A stretch of 7,417 nt of DNA, from contig JAQTNZ010000118.1 of assembly GCA_028713595.1 (NCBI GenBank), positions 1 to 7,417 on the forward strand. The letters run 5' to 3'. The notes below the pieces were generated by a model, which was given only the letters and a program-made list of their open reading frames with translations, ran no database searches and had not been told where the DNA came from. Made by a program: the position numbers and the translations under genes. This DNA is from Methylovulum sp. Its GTDB lineage: Bacteria > Pseudomonadota > Gammaproteobacteria > Methylococcales > Methylomonadaceae. Positions 1-5,720 of the stretch are shown here, piece by piece; position 1 is the stretch's first letter; each line of letters begins with the position of its first letter.

Positions 1-78
1 CCGTTCGTGGTGAGCTTGTCGAACCATGACCGGATTAACCGCCCACCCTTCGACAGGCTCAGGGCGAACGGTTAATCC
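1..78. repeat. Interspersed palindromic (REP-like) element
   Basis: Imperfect inverted repeat. The left arm (1-25) begins CCGTTCGTGGTGAGCTTGTC, and the right arm (46-71) read on the other strand begins CCGTTCGCCCTGAGCCTGTC, matching at most positions. A second, perfect 9-bp inverted pair is interleaved: GGATTAACC (32-40) and GGTTAATCC (70-78). The whole could fold as a long cruciform or RNA hairpin. Elements of this sequence style are scattered between genes in several proteobacterial genomes, including methanotrophs; that is recollection, not a search. No second copy was seen in this window. The element may continue left of base 1. Confidence 0.7.
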
Positions 79-533
79 TATCTTTTTGAAATTATAGGCA
101 CAAATCCTTAACTTAATGGCAGTGCGCCGGAGCATGGGAACGATGGGGCTTTTATTTTTAACCGAATAACAGCGATGCTTTTGCTCGGCAAGTCAGGCGG
201 CTTAAAAATCTATTTACCTTCTATTTTTAACAAAAATATCCTCCATATCGCTTTTTTTTGCGCGTAATTAAAAATTATTATAATTTTAAATCAACGCGTT
301 AAGCTTGTTTAATGCATTTTGTGAAAAATTCACTATTTTTTTGGCACTACTTAATTTTAATTAAGTATTTTTCTTGTTATCTTGAAATTGAAAAATTATC
401 TGCTAAAGACCATAAAAAATCAGTGGGTTTTGGGTGGTGCGGGGTCTGATGGTAGGGGTGATGACGTAGCGTTGTTATTGCCTTGATGGGTATACTTCAA
501 ACGGTCACGTTTTGGTTTTTTTGTAAGCGGAGC
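79..533. other. AT-rich intergenic region without a gene
   Basis: No credible coding frame on either strand. From about 220 to 420 the sequence is strongly AT-rich with A and T tracts, unlike the GC-balanced genes to the right, which suggests bent or easily melted DNA. It includes a loose inverted repeat around 261-299 (CGCG at both ends, AATTAAAA against TTTTAA inside) and the palindrome at 348-367. A TATACT hexamer at 491-496 could be a -10 box for the small gene at 700, but no matching -35 was found, so no promoter is claimed. Confidence 0.5.
348..367. repeat. AT-rich palindrome
   Basis: TACTTAATT (348-356) and AATTAAGTA (359-367) are perfect 9-bp inverted arms around a 2-base centre. In DNA this could be a dimeric regulator site or a cruciform; as RNA it would be too weak to be a good terminator and lacks a GC core. 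It lies in the middle of the AT-rich stretch, far from any start codon, so its role is unknown. Confidence 0.4.
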
Positions 534-554
534 GCGGGCATCTTGCCCGCTTTG
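534..554. repeat. GC-rich hairpin (repeat-like or weak terminator)
   Basis: GCGGGCA (534-540), loop TCT, TGCCCGC (544-550): a perfect 7-bp stem, followed by TTTG on the plus strand. The downstream T run is too short for a convincing intrinsic terminator. The core, a GCGGGC stem with an ATCTT loop, resembles short palindromes spread between genes in some proteobacteria (recollection only). It sits about 150 bases upstream of the small exported-peptide gene. Confidence 0.4.
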
Positions 555-623
555 TGGTCAGAGACCCACGCTTAAAAACCGACAGTATATGCCGCCTTTT
601 CACTCCGTCATTATGGCCGACTT

Positions 624-664
624 AGGCCGTGGCCTTTCCCTTGGCGTTCTATGGGCAAACCCAT
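624..664 (+). promoter_or_regulatory. Two small hairpins in the leader of the exported-peptide gene
   Basis: AGGC (624-627)/GCCT (632-635) with a 4-base loop, and ATGGG (651-655)/CCCAT (660-664) closing a CAAA loop, lie 36-76 bases before the ATG at 700. If the transcript starts upstream of about 600 these would fold in its 5' leader. No known riboswitch class was recognised. The frame is open here from an ATG at 589, but the peptide composition and lack of a ribosome-binding site argue that this stretch is untranslated. Confidence 0.25.
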
Positions 665-699
665 GTTCCACCGTTTATAAATATAAAAAAGGTTTCACC

Positions 700-891
700 A
701 TGAATACTTTAAAATCCAATCCGCTGTATTTATTTTCATGCTTGCCGTTGCTGTTGTTGTTGCTGTTTATCGGCGTGGGTTTGGCAAGTGATGAGGGTGT
801 TGATGGGGGCGCTATTCTTCGCCACTTAGCGCATTTTAATGACCCGCAAACCCCCGCCCCTGTGAGCGAGGATGCTAGCGTTAAAAAATAA
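700..891 (+). CDS. Small exported peptide, unassigned (63 aa)
   Basis: Not recognised as a member of a named family. The start at 700 is chosen because AAAAAAGG lies about 7 bases upstream, the protein then begins with a classical export signal, and the in-frame ATG at 589 has no ribosome-binding site and would add a non-hydrophobic arm. The N-terminus has one Lys (K5), then a leucine-rich core (about residues 9-28, with six consecutive Leu), ending at VGLA-S or GLAS-D as possible signal-peptidase sites. The remainder is about 34 residues, acidic then proline-rich, ending in two lysines, with no Cys. It could instead remain as a one-helix membrane peptide. It converges with the protease gene at 916. 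No ECF-type promoter like those upstream of the neighbouring regulon was found. Reality of the gene rests on the signal sequence, the ribosome-binding site and the terminator placed directly after it. Confidence 0.5.
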   Translation: MNTLKSNPLYLFSCLPLLLLLLFIGVGLASDEGVDGGAILRHLAHFNDPQTPAPVSEDASVKK

Positions 892-934
892 GGGCGGGGC
901 GTGAAATTTTCGCCTTTACCCGCCGCCCTGTTTT
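883..934. terminator. Bidirectional terminator between convergent genes
   Basis: AGGGCGG (891-897) pairs with CCGCCCT (923-929); inside it GGCG (898-901) can pair with CGCC (911-914). On the plus strand the stem is followed by GTTTT (930-934). On the minus strand it is followed by TTATTTTTTAA, a better U run. The stem overlaps the stop codon of the small plus-strand gene and the last codons of the protease gene, so it most likely ends both transcripts, the leftward operon more efficiently. Confidence 0.65.
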
Positions 935-2154
935 ACCCCCGCAGTTACGGCGTTAGGTCTATGGGTAGTTAAGGTGTTGGCCGTGCCGCGTAGCGAGTGC
1001 AAAAGGTCGGCGGTTTGCCAATCGGGATGCAGTTGTAGCAAGAGGGCGGCAACGCCCGTGACGTGGGGCGCGGCGAAGGAGCTGCCGGTCATAAAGTCGT
1101 AGGCTTGATGGGGTACGGTGGTGAGGATGTCTTTGCCGGGGGCGATGATGCCTGGCTGGTTGCTGTTGTCGGCTCCCACTGCGACCACGCCGGGTAGGTT
1201 GGCGGGAAAGCCGTTGGCATGGCCTTTGTCCGGCACAGCGGCGACAATCAGCACGCCTTTGGCTAAGGCTTTTTCCAGCAATTGCCGCAGTAAAGGGTCG
1301 TCAGGGCCGCTTAGGCTGAGGTTGATGATGCGGCTATCCATGCGTAAGGCTTGGTTAAGCGCCAGCGCTAGGGTAAAGCTGTTGCATTGTGCCGCCAGCG
1401 CATCGGGTTTGCTGGGCCAACAGGCACGCAAGGCTAAGATGTCGGCATCGGGGGCAATGCCTGTGATGCCGATACCGTTGTGCGGACGCGCCGCCAATAC
1501 GCCCGTGACTGCCGTGCCGTGGATGTCGGCCAGATTATGGTCGGCAGGTTCGGGGGCTAGGTTTTCGGAGTATTTGATTTGCCCTTGTAAGTCAGGGTGC
1601 GTCACATCAACGCCGGTGTCGATGACGGCAATGCGGATGCCGCGTCCGGTGGTGGTCGGATGCCAGTCGGCAATGTCCAAGGCTTGGAAGCCGGTTTGCA
1701 AATGCTGGTAAGGGTCGCTGTTAGGGCTTAAGGCCGGTGGTTGGCTGAGTACGTCAAAACGGTTTAAGGCTTGGACAACGCTAAGGCTGGGGTCTTGTTG
1801 TAAGGTTTGCATGACTTGGGCTAGGCGCAGGTTGTCTTGCACTTCATACAGCACACAGCTTACGCCCAATTCGGTCACGGGCCATTGGGTGATAAGCCGT
1901 AAATGGTGGCGCTCTGCCAGTTCTTGGGCTTTACGGCTGCTCCAACTGGAATTGCGGTAAAGCTCGGCGGGGCGGTACGCGTCTTGGCTGTTGCCTTGTA
2001 TAGGGCGGTCTATGCTCTGGTCGGCAAACGTCACCAACAGGCGGCGTTCTGAGTTGACCGCGCTGTCACCCACATGGGTAAGTTCGCTGTTGCCCGCACA
2101 AGCGACGAGCATTCCAATCATCCCCAGCCACAGGCATTGATACAGCCATGTCAT
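916..2154 (-). CDS. Subtilisin-like (S8) serine protease, lipoprotein, third gene of ECF operon
   Basis: Peptidase family S8 by its motifs. A short signal sequence ends in the lipobox LVAC (residues 16-19), with Ala after the Cys, so outer-membrane anchoring facing the periplasm is expected. Residues about 38-137 form an N-terminal region with alternating strands and helices like an I9-type propeptide. The catalytic domain spans about 155-395: Asp179 in AVIDTG, His212 in DIHGTAVTG, Ser359 in TGSSFAAPHVTG. A Cys245/Cys257 pair may form a disulfide. Odd: the segment that normally reads AAGN before the oxyanion-hole Asn reads AAVPD, putting Asp309 at the Asn position. Activity is therefore probable but may be altered. 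The gene starts 7 bases after the anti-sigma stop with no good ribosome-binding site, which suggests translational coupling. Its likely role is in the control circuit or quality control of the envelope regulon; its substrate is unknown. Confidence 0.92.
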   Translation of the reverse strand: MTWLYQCLWLGMIGMLVACAGNSELTHVGDSAVNSERRLLVTFADQSIDRPIQGNSQDAYRPAELYRNSSWSSRKAQELAERHHLRLITQWPVTELGVSCVLYEVQDNLRLAQVMQTLQQDPSLSVVQALNRFDVLSQPPALSPNSDPYQHLQTGFQALDIADWHPTTTGRGIRIAVIDTGVDVTHPDLQGQIKYSENLAPEPADHNLADIHGTAVTGVLAARPHNGIGITGIAPDADILALRACWPSKPDALAAQCNSFTLALALNQALRMDSRIINLSLSGPDDPLLRQLLEKALAKGVLIVAAVPDKGHANGFPANLPGVVAVGADNSNQPGIIAPGKDILTTVPHQAYDFMTGSSFAAPHVTGVAALLLQLHPDWQTADLLHSLRGTANTLTTHRPNAVTAGVKQGGG

Positions 2155-2161
2155 GGCGGCG

Positions 2162-2848
2162 TTACCGATCTAAGGCCGGTTCGGCCAGCAACACATCGGG
2201 GCTGTTGCGCAAAAACGCCAGTGCGGCGCTGGCATCGGGGGTGGCAGGGGGCAATTGCACGGTGTAAGCGCCGACGCTGTTAGGGTTGCCAAGCAATTGG
2301 CCGCCGATAGCGGCCAGCATGTCTTTAATACGGTTCTCGGGCAGGTTTTGCGCAAATACTACATGTAGCTTAAGCCCTGGGGCTAGGTTAGGTCGGCTGG
2401 CCGATAAGGTTTGATAGCCGACAGTCGGTTGGTTGTCGCGCTCTTGTAGATGCAAGGGCAGCACCGCCAGCGTGATGGCGGCGGCTAAGGCCAGCGGTTT
2501 GCCAATCGGGCCGATAGCGGCTGGCAGGTGTTTGCGCCACGCTAGGTACAGGCGGCGTGTGCCGCCGGTATCGGTGGCGGGGTAAGCTATCGGTTGCACG
2601 GGTGGGGCCAGTTTTTCCCGGATAGCGGCAAATGAGGTATCGGCGGCGACATCTAAGGCAGTCGGTTGCCGCACGGCGGTGGCCAGTTGGTCAATCGCCA
2701 GCAATTCGCGGCGACAGAGCAGGCACGTTTGCAAATGCTGTTCCATTTGTTGCTGTTCGGCGGTGTCTAAGGTGTTTTCCAGATACCAAGGCAACAGCAA
2801 TTGCAAGGCTTCATGGCTATCGGATGCAGGTTCGGTCGTTGGGTTCAT
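2162..2848 (-). CDS. Membrane anti-sigma factor: zinc finger plus periplasmic propeptide-like domain
   Basis: The N-terminus (about 10-60) is a zinc-binding anti-sigma domain with the signature His38-x3-Cys42-x2-Cys45; such domains bind and hold ECF sigma factors at the membrane. A Pro/Ala-rich linker leads to one hydrophobic segment (about 118-134, flanked by Lys117 and Arg137), short but adequate as a single transmembrane helix. The periplasmic part (about 158-228) has the pattern strand (LKLHVVF), helix (ENRIKDMLAAIGG), strand, strand (AYTVQLP), helix (ASAALAFLRNSPDV), strand (LLAEPAL). This resembles subtilisin propeptides, and a similar pattern occurs in the N-terminal region of the protease encoded next. 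It starts 5 bases after the sigma-factor stop, the usual ECF/anti-sigma arrangement. The target is inferred to be the sigma factor encoded just before it. The I9-like assignment rests on pattern reading and lacks a profile match. Confidence 0.88.
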   Translation of the reverse strand: MNPTTEPASDSHEALQLLLPWYLENTLDTAEQQQMEQHLQTCLLCRRELLAIDQLATAVRQPTALDVAADTSFAAIREKLAPPVQPIAYPATDTGGTRRLYLAWRKHLPAAIGPIGKPLALAAAITLAVLPLHLQERDNQPTVGYQTLSASRPNLAPGLKLHVVFAQNLPENRIKDMLAAIGGQLLGNPNSVGAYTVQLPPATPDASAALAFLRNSPDVLLAEPALDR

Positions 2849-2853
2849 GGCCT

Positions 2854-3450
2854 TCAGTTCCCTTGGGTTTTTGCAAATGCCTGAAGTTTTTTGCGGGCGT
2901 GGAACATGCGCGTCTTGACGGTGTTTTCAGGGCAATTAAGGATAATGGCGATGTCTTGATAAGGCAAGCCATGATAAAAAGTCAGTTCTATCACCGCCCG
3001 CTGGTCGGGGGGCAATACCGCCAACGCACTGCCCAGCCAGTCGGCGTTTTCATGCTGTTGCGCCGGATTGGCGGCGGGGTCTTGCAGCGTCTCCATTATC
3101 TCGTCACCGTCAGCACCCTGATGGTGGCGTTGTTTCGCCAAAGATTTTAACGCCTTGTGGTAAGCGATGCCAAACACCCAGGTCGATAGTTTGCTTTGAT
3201 GATTGTAGCCTTCCGGTTTTTCCCAAACCACTAATAAAGTTTCTTGGATCAGCTCTTCGACCGTGTCGGGTTGGCGGGTCAGGTGTTGGATAAAGCGGAA
3301 CAATTTGGGGTAATACAGTTTATAAAAGGCTTCAAAAGCCCGCATATCGCCTTTGATAATGCGCTCTAGCAGGGCAAGTTCGGCCACGGCGGGATTATCC
3401 GCCGGTATGTTGGGGCTGGATTTGGCTGGGCTAGGGACAATCTGGAGCAT
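2854..3450 (-). CDS. ECF-type RNA polymerase sigma factor
   Basis: 198 residues, a usual ECF length. After a roughly 30-residue N-terminal extension, region 2 runs about 38-106: FEAFYKLYYPKLFRFI, then the core-binding and -10 recognition helices with EELIQETLLVVWEKP and STWVFGIAYHKALK. A variable linker (107-137) follows. Region 4 (about 140-192) contains LPPDQRAVIELTFYHGL and the helix-turn-helix PYQDIAIILNCPENTVKTRM that reads the -35 element. It is first in a three-gene operon with its anti-sigma factor and the S8 protease. A promoter of the type shared with two neighbouring genes lies 28-56 bases upstream, so autoregulation is likely. Translation starts at the ATG at 3450; a GGA lies about 10 bases upstream. 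The exact ECF group was not identified, and the inducing signal cannot be read from the sequence. Confidence 0.95.
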   Translation of the reverse strand: MLQIVPSPAKSSPNIPADNPAVAELALLERIIKGDMRAFEAFYKLYYPKLFRFIQHLTRQPDTVEELIQETLLVVWEKPEGYNHQSKLSTWVFGIAYHKALKSLAKQRHHQGADGDEIMETLQDPAANPAQQHENADWLGSALAVLPPDQRAVIELTFYHGLPYQDIAIILNCPENTVKTRMFHARKKLQAFAKTQGN

Positions 3451-3477
3451 GGTCGTTTATCCGGTTGGGTTGCTTTT

Positions 3478-3506
3478 GAATCCCTTGTCCGCCTATAAAG
3501 GTTCAA
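3478..3506 (-). promoter_or_regulatory. ECF-type promoter P1 of the sigma operon
   Basis: Read on the minus strand: TTGAACCTTT (3506 down to 3497), then GGATTC (3483 to 3478). The spacer between TGAACC and GGATTC is 16 bases. The same -35 element at the same spacing precedes two other genes in the window (4473-4501 and 4366-4394). Expected transcript start is near 3471, giving a short leader of about 20 bases before the sigma-factor ATG. The -10 box is the most divergent of the three. Confidence 0.65.
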
Positions 3507-3522
3507 TCGCTGATAAAAAGTT

Positions 3523-4281
3523 TTAAAACCCTACACTCACCGACAACAACAGATGGTTGCTCAATAGTCGGGGTTGGAAGGCGCCATAACGCCAGCCATC
3601 GGCATAATTGCCGTTTAACTGGACATCGACATAACGTAAATCGATGACTAGATGGCGGTTTAAAAACCAAGAGCCGCCCAGATTCCAGTACAAATAATCT
3701 TTCCCCACTAAGTTTTTCGCCTGATAAAAGCCTAGCCCAGCCGATAGCTGGATGTTCTGATAAACATCGCGGCGGTAGCTGAGTTCGTAGTCAACGGTCG
3801 CTTGGCGTTGGTAAGCGCTGGGAGCCACGGCAATTTTGCCGCTTAAGCTGTCCTGATAATGCAAGGCGGCGGCGATTTCGCCAAAATCCGATGGTTTGCC
3901 GAACACGTCACCGTCATAAAGATAACCATACGCGGACGCTTCCGCCTGCCAGTCGGTGCTTAAGGGCCACTGCATCCCCACAAACGGCTTGGCTTCGACA
4001 GTGGCATAGTTGGGGTAGTCGTGATCGTCAAAGCTGGCTTGCGAGAGGGCCGCGCCTAAAAACCAACCGGCTTCGGCCTGATAATCCAGTTGGCCTTGTA
4101 CAACCTGATTGCCCCGGCTTTTGCTGTAGCCCCGATAAACATAGTCGCTAAGAAAACTCAGTTTGCCATGCCAATCGGCACCGGCAGGGCCGGCCATCAG
4201 CAAGCCTAGCCCAAGGTAACAGGCCTTGGCTAGGTTGTCTAATACCATAGTGCCGCGCTTATTAAGTAAATTAATCCACAT
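3523..4281 (-). CDS. TorF-like putative porin / outer-membrane protein (Gcw_chp, TIGR02001 type)
   Basis: Resembles the TorF/Gcw_chp family of putative porins, recognised from the N-terminal pattern after the signal peptide (FLSDYVYRGYSKS at 43-55, then LDYQAEAGWFLGAALS at 65-80). The hydrophobic core at about 20-31 and AGA-D (cleavage after residue 35) form the signal peptide. The mature part alternates polar and aromatic/hydrophobic residues as in beta-barrel strands and ends in SVSVGF, with the terminal Phe typical of Bam-inserted proteins. The substrate is unknown. Start choice is uncertain: the ATG at 4281 lacks a clear ribosome-binding site, and the in-frame ATG at 4248 (residue 12) also gives a plausible signal peptide. 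It lies directly upstream of the sigma operon on the same strand, 72 bases away and without a visible terminator between. Its own ECF-type promoter lies at 4366-4394. Confidence 0.82.
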   Translation of the reverse strand: MWINLLNKRGTMVLDNLAKACYLGLGLLMAGPAGADWHGKLSFLSDYVYRGYSKSRGNQVVQGQLDYQAEAGWFLGAALSQASFDDHDYPNYATVEAKPFVGMQWPLSTDWQAEASAYGYLYDGDVFGKPSDFGEIAAALHYQDSLSGKIAVAPSAYQRQATVDYELSYRRDVYQNIQLSAGLGFYQAKNLVGKDYLYWNLGGSWFLNRHLVIDLRYVDVQLNGNYADGWRYGAFQPRLLSNHLLLSVSVGF

Positions 4282-4319
4282 GGGTTTAAGGTCTGGTTAA
4301 CATGCAGTCTTTTAGCCCC

Positions 4320-4360
4320 ATTGGCGATTAGGCGGGTTGGCGGGTGGCTATCGCTCCAAT
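4320..4360 (-). promoter_or_regulatory. 5'-terminal leader hairpin of the TorF-like gene
   Basis: On the minus strand ATTGGAGCGAT (4360 to 4350) pairs with ATCGCCAAT (4328 to 4320): nine pairs with a two-base bulge (AG), loop of about 21 bases holding two ACCCGCC repeats. It begins just after the -10 box of P3, so the transcript would start at or within a base or two of the stem. 5'-terminal stem-loops are known to stabilise outer-membrane-protein mRNAs such as ompA; the same role here is inference. Confidence 0.4.
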
Positions 4361-4365
4361 AGGGT

Positions 4366-4394
4366 ATATTCCGATCTGCACAAGAAAGGTTCAA
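4366..4394 (-). promoter_or_regulatory. ECF-type promoter P3 of the TorF-like gene
   Basis: Read on the minus strand: TTGAACCTTT (4394 to 4385), then GAATAT (4371 to 4366) inside GGAATATACC. The spacer from TGAACC to GAATAT is 16 bases, identical to P1 and P2. The 10-base -35 block is identical in all three. The leader to the TorF start would be about 75-110 bases, depending on which ATG is used. Confidence 0.65.
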
Positions 4395-4472
4395 AGGGTT
4401 GGGATAGTTGTTAGAGTCTTAATGTTAGTCCTTTAGTTTTCATTTGTCAGTAAGCAAAAAAGTTCCCTCCTG

Positions 4473-4501
4473 TTGAACCTTTGCGGTACGGGCGAGGATA
4501 T
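4473..4501 (+). promoter_or_regulatory. ECF-type promoter P2 of the TIGR03118 gene
   Basis: TTGAACCTTT (4473-4482) and GGATAT (4496-4501, extended GGATATACGG), with 16 bases between TGAACC and GGATAT. It matches P1 and P3 in -35 sequence and spacing, and the -10 closely matches P3 (GGATATAC against GGAATATAC). P2 and P3 diverge, with their -35 blocks about 80 bases apart. A start near 4508 gives a leader of about 95 bases before the ATG at 4604. Confidence 0.68.
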
Positions 4502-4527
4502 ACGGCTGTTACGCGACGTTTGCCAAT

Positions 4528-4572
4528 TAGGCCGTCCGTGGCGGCTAGGGCTTTGATACCCGCATTAAAGCC
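4528..4572 (+). promoter_or_regulatory. Tandem hairpins in the TIGR03118 gene leader
   Basis: Two adjacent stems lie between P2 and the ATG. The first is TAGGCCG (4528-4534) with CGGCTA (4542-4547), six pairs and one bulged G. The second is GGCTTT (4549-4554) with AAAGCC (4567-4572), loop of 12. Neither is followed by a U run, so they are not a terminator. They leave the ribosome-binding site (GAGG, 4590-4593) free. Possible roles are mRNA stabilisation or a small-RNA/protein target; no known class was recognised. Confidence 0.3.
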
Positions 4573-4603
4573 ATCTTTTACCCTATTGTTGAGGACAACC
4601 ATC

Positions 4604-5704
4604 ATGAACAAACCTACTTCCCTTATGCTTTTCCCACTGAAGACGTTAGCTGCCGCTTGCTTATTGTGTGGCGTTAACATGGCTGCACAGGCCGCCCCTC
4701 CGCTTCATTATAAAGCCAGCAATTTGGTTTCCAATGTGCCAGGTGTCGCCCTGCACACCGATGCTAACCTCCAAAATGCCTGGGGCTTGGCTTTTAACCC
4801 TAATGGGGCGATCTGGGTTGCCAATAACCACAGCGGCACCAGCACCCTTTACGATGGTCAAGGCGCATCGATTGTCGGCTTACCGATGATTAACGTGCCG
4901 GGTGCGGCGGGGGCGGTGGGTAGTCCGACCGGTATTGTGTTCAATTCTAGCCAAGATTTCACGGTTACGCCCGGTAATCCGGCGGCTTTTATTTTCGCTA
5001 ATGAAGATGGTACGTTGGCGGCTTGGAATCCTAAGGTAGATTTTCTTAACGCCAAACTGGTCGGCGGCACGATACCTTCCCCCAATCCGATTTACAAAGG
5101 CTTGGCTTTAGCGGCCAATGGCTCGGCGCATTATCTGTACGCCACCGATTTTCATAACGCCAAAATACAGGTGTTTGACAGCACTTTTACGTGGGTCGAT
5201 GCTAAGAAGACCTTAGGCTGTAATTTTGCCGATGCCACCATTCCGACCGGATTTGCCCCGTTTGGCATTCATAATATCGGCGGCGCGTTGTATGTGACGT
5301 ATGCCAAACAAGATGCCAACAAAGAAGATGATGTCGCAGGCCCAGGTTTGGGTTATGTGCGTGTGTTTGATGCTAATGGCTGTTTAGTGAAACGCTTTGC
5401 CAGCACTGGCGTTTTAAACGCCCCGTGGGCGGTGACGTTGGCTCCCGCCAATTTTGGCGTGAATAGCAATAAGATATTGGTCGGCAATTTTGGTGATGGC
5501 ACTATCCACGCCTTTGCGTTGGACAATTCGGTCAAGCCAGCACCCTTGCTGGATGCCAACGACAAAAAAATCAAGATTGATGGCTTGTGGGATTTAGCGT
5601 TCGGTAACGGCGTGTTGGGGCAAAACACCAACAGCTTATTTTTTAGCGCCGGCCCTAACGATGAAGTCAACGGGCTGTATGGCAAGCTTGACGTAGCCCC
5701 TTAA
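4604..5704 (+). CDS. Exported TIGR03118-family protein (beta-propeller-like)
   Basis: Recognised as TIGR03118-type from its N-terminal block: NLVSNVPGVALHTDANLQNA (40-59) followed by WGLAFNPNGAIWVANNHSGT and then STLYDG. 366 residues. The signal peptide has Lys3 and Lys13, a hydrophobic core at 14-28 and cleavage near MAAQA-A (after residue 30). The body repeats units such as GLAFNPNGAIWVAN, GLALAANGSAHYLYATDF, FAPFGIHNIGGALYVTY, NAPWAVTLA and GLWDLAFGNG, as in NHL/SMP-30-like beta-propellers. No PEP-CTERM or other sorting tail is visible; it ends in GLYGKLDVAP. Function in the family is unknown; a periplasmic or secreted location is expected. The start at 4604 is preferred over 4481 because GAGG lies 10 bases upstream and a signal peptide follows, while the region before it contains the promoter leader. 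Transcription from P2 would place it under the neighbouring ECF sigma factor. Confidence 0.88.
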   Translation: MNKPTSLMLFPLKTLAAACLLCGVNMAAQAAPPLHYKASNLVSNVPGVALHTDANLQNAWGLAFNPNGAIWVANNHSGTSTLYDGQGASIVGLPMINVPGAAGAVGSPTGIVFNSSQDFTVTPGNPAAFIFANEDGTLAAWNPKVDFLNAKLVGGTIPSPNPIYKGLALAANGSAHYLYATDFHNAKIQVFDSTFTWVDAKKTLGCNFADATIPTGFAPFGIHNIGGALYVTYAKQDANKEDDVAGPGLGYVRVFDANGCLVKRFASTGVLNAPWAVTLAPANFGVNSNKILVGNFGDGTIHAFALDNSVKPAPLLDANDKKIKIDGLWDLAFGNGVLGQNTNSLFFSAGPNDEVNGLYGKLDVAP

Positions 5705-5720
5705 GCAGAGGCTATCGGAA

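Noticed and set aside
20..40. A fourth copy of the ECF motif (TCGAACCATGACC) in the left repeat
   Set aside because: It matches only GAACC, lacks the following TTT and a -10 box at the right distance, and is part of the palindromic element.
589..699. Longer start for the small exported peptide
   Set aside because: No ribosome-binding site at 589, and the added 37 residues would bury the signal sequence; hairpins in this stretch fit an untranslated leader better.
600..700. Riboswitch in front of the small peptide gene
   Set aside because: The hairpins are short and do not match the conserved cores of the cyclic-di-GMP, cobalamin or other classes I could compare by eye.
1118..1711. 197-codon open frame on the plus strand
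   Set aside because: It lies antisense inside the subtilase gene, whose motifs are unmistakable; the antisense product has no recognisable pattern.
2632..3150. 172-codon open frame on the plus strand
   Set aside because: It runs antisense across the sigma and anti-sigma genes; the sense products have clear domains, so this is a shadow.
4481..4603. Longer start for the TIGR03118-family protein
   Set aside because: The extension overlaps the P2 promoter's -10 region, lacks a ribosome-binding site and would displace a good signal peptide.
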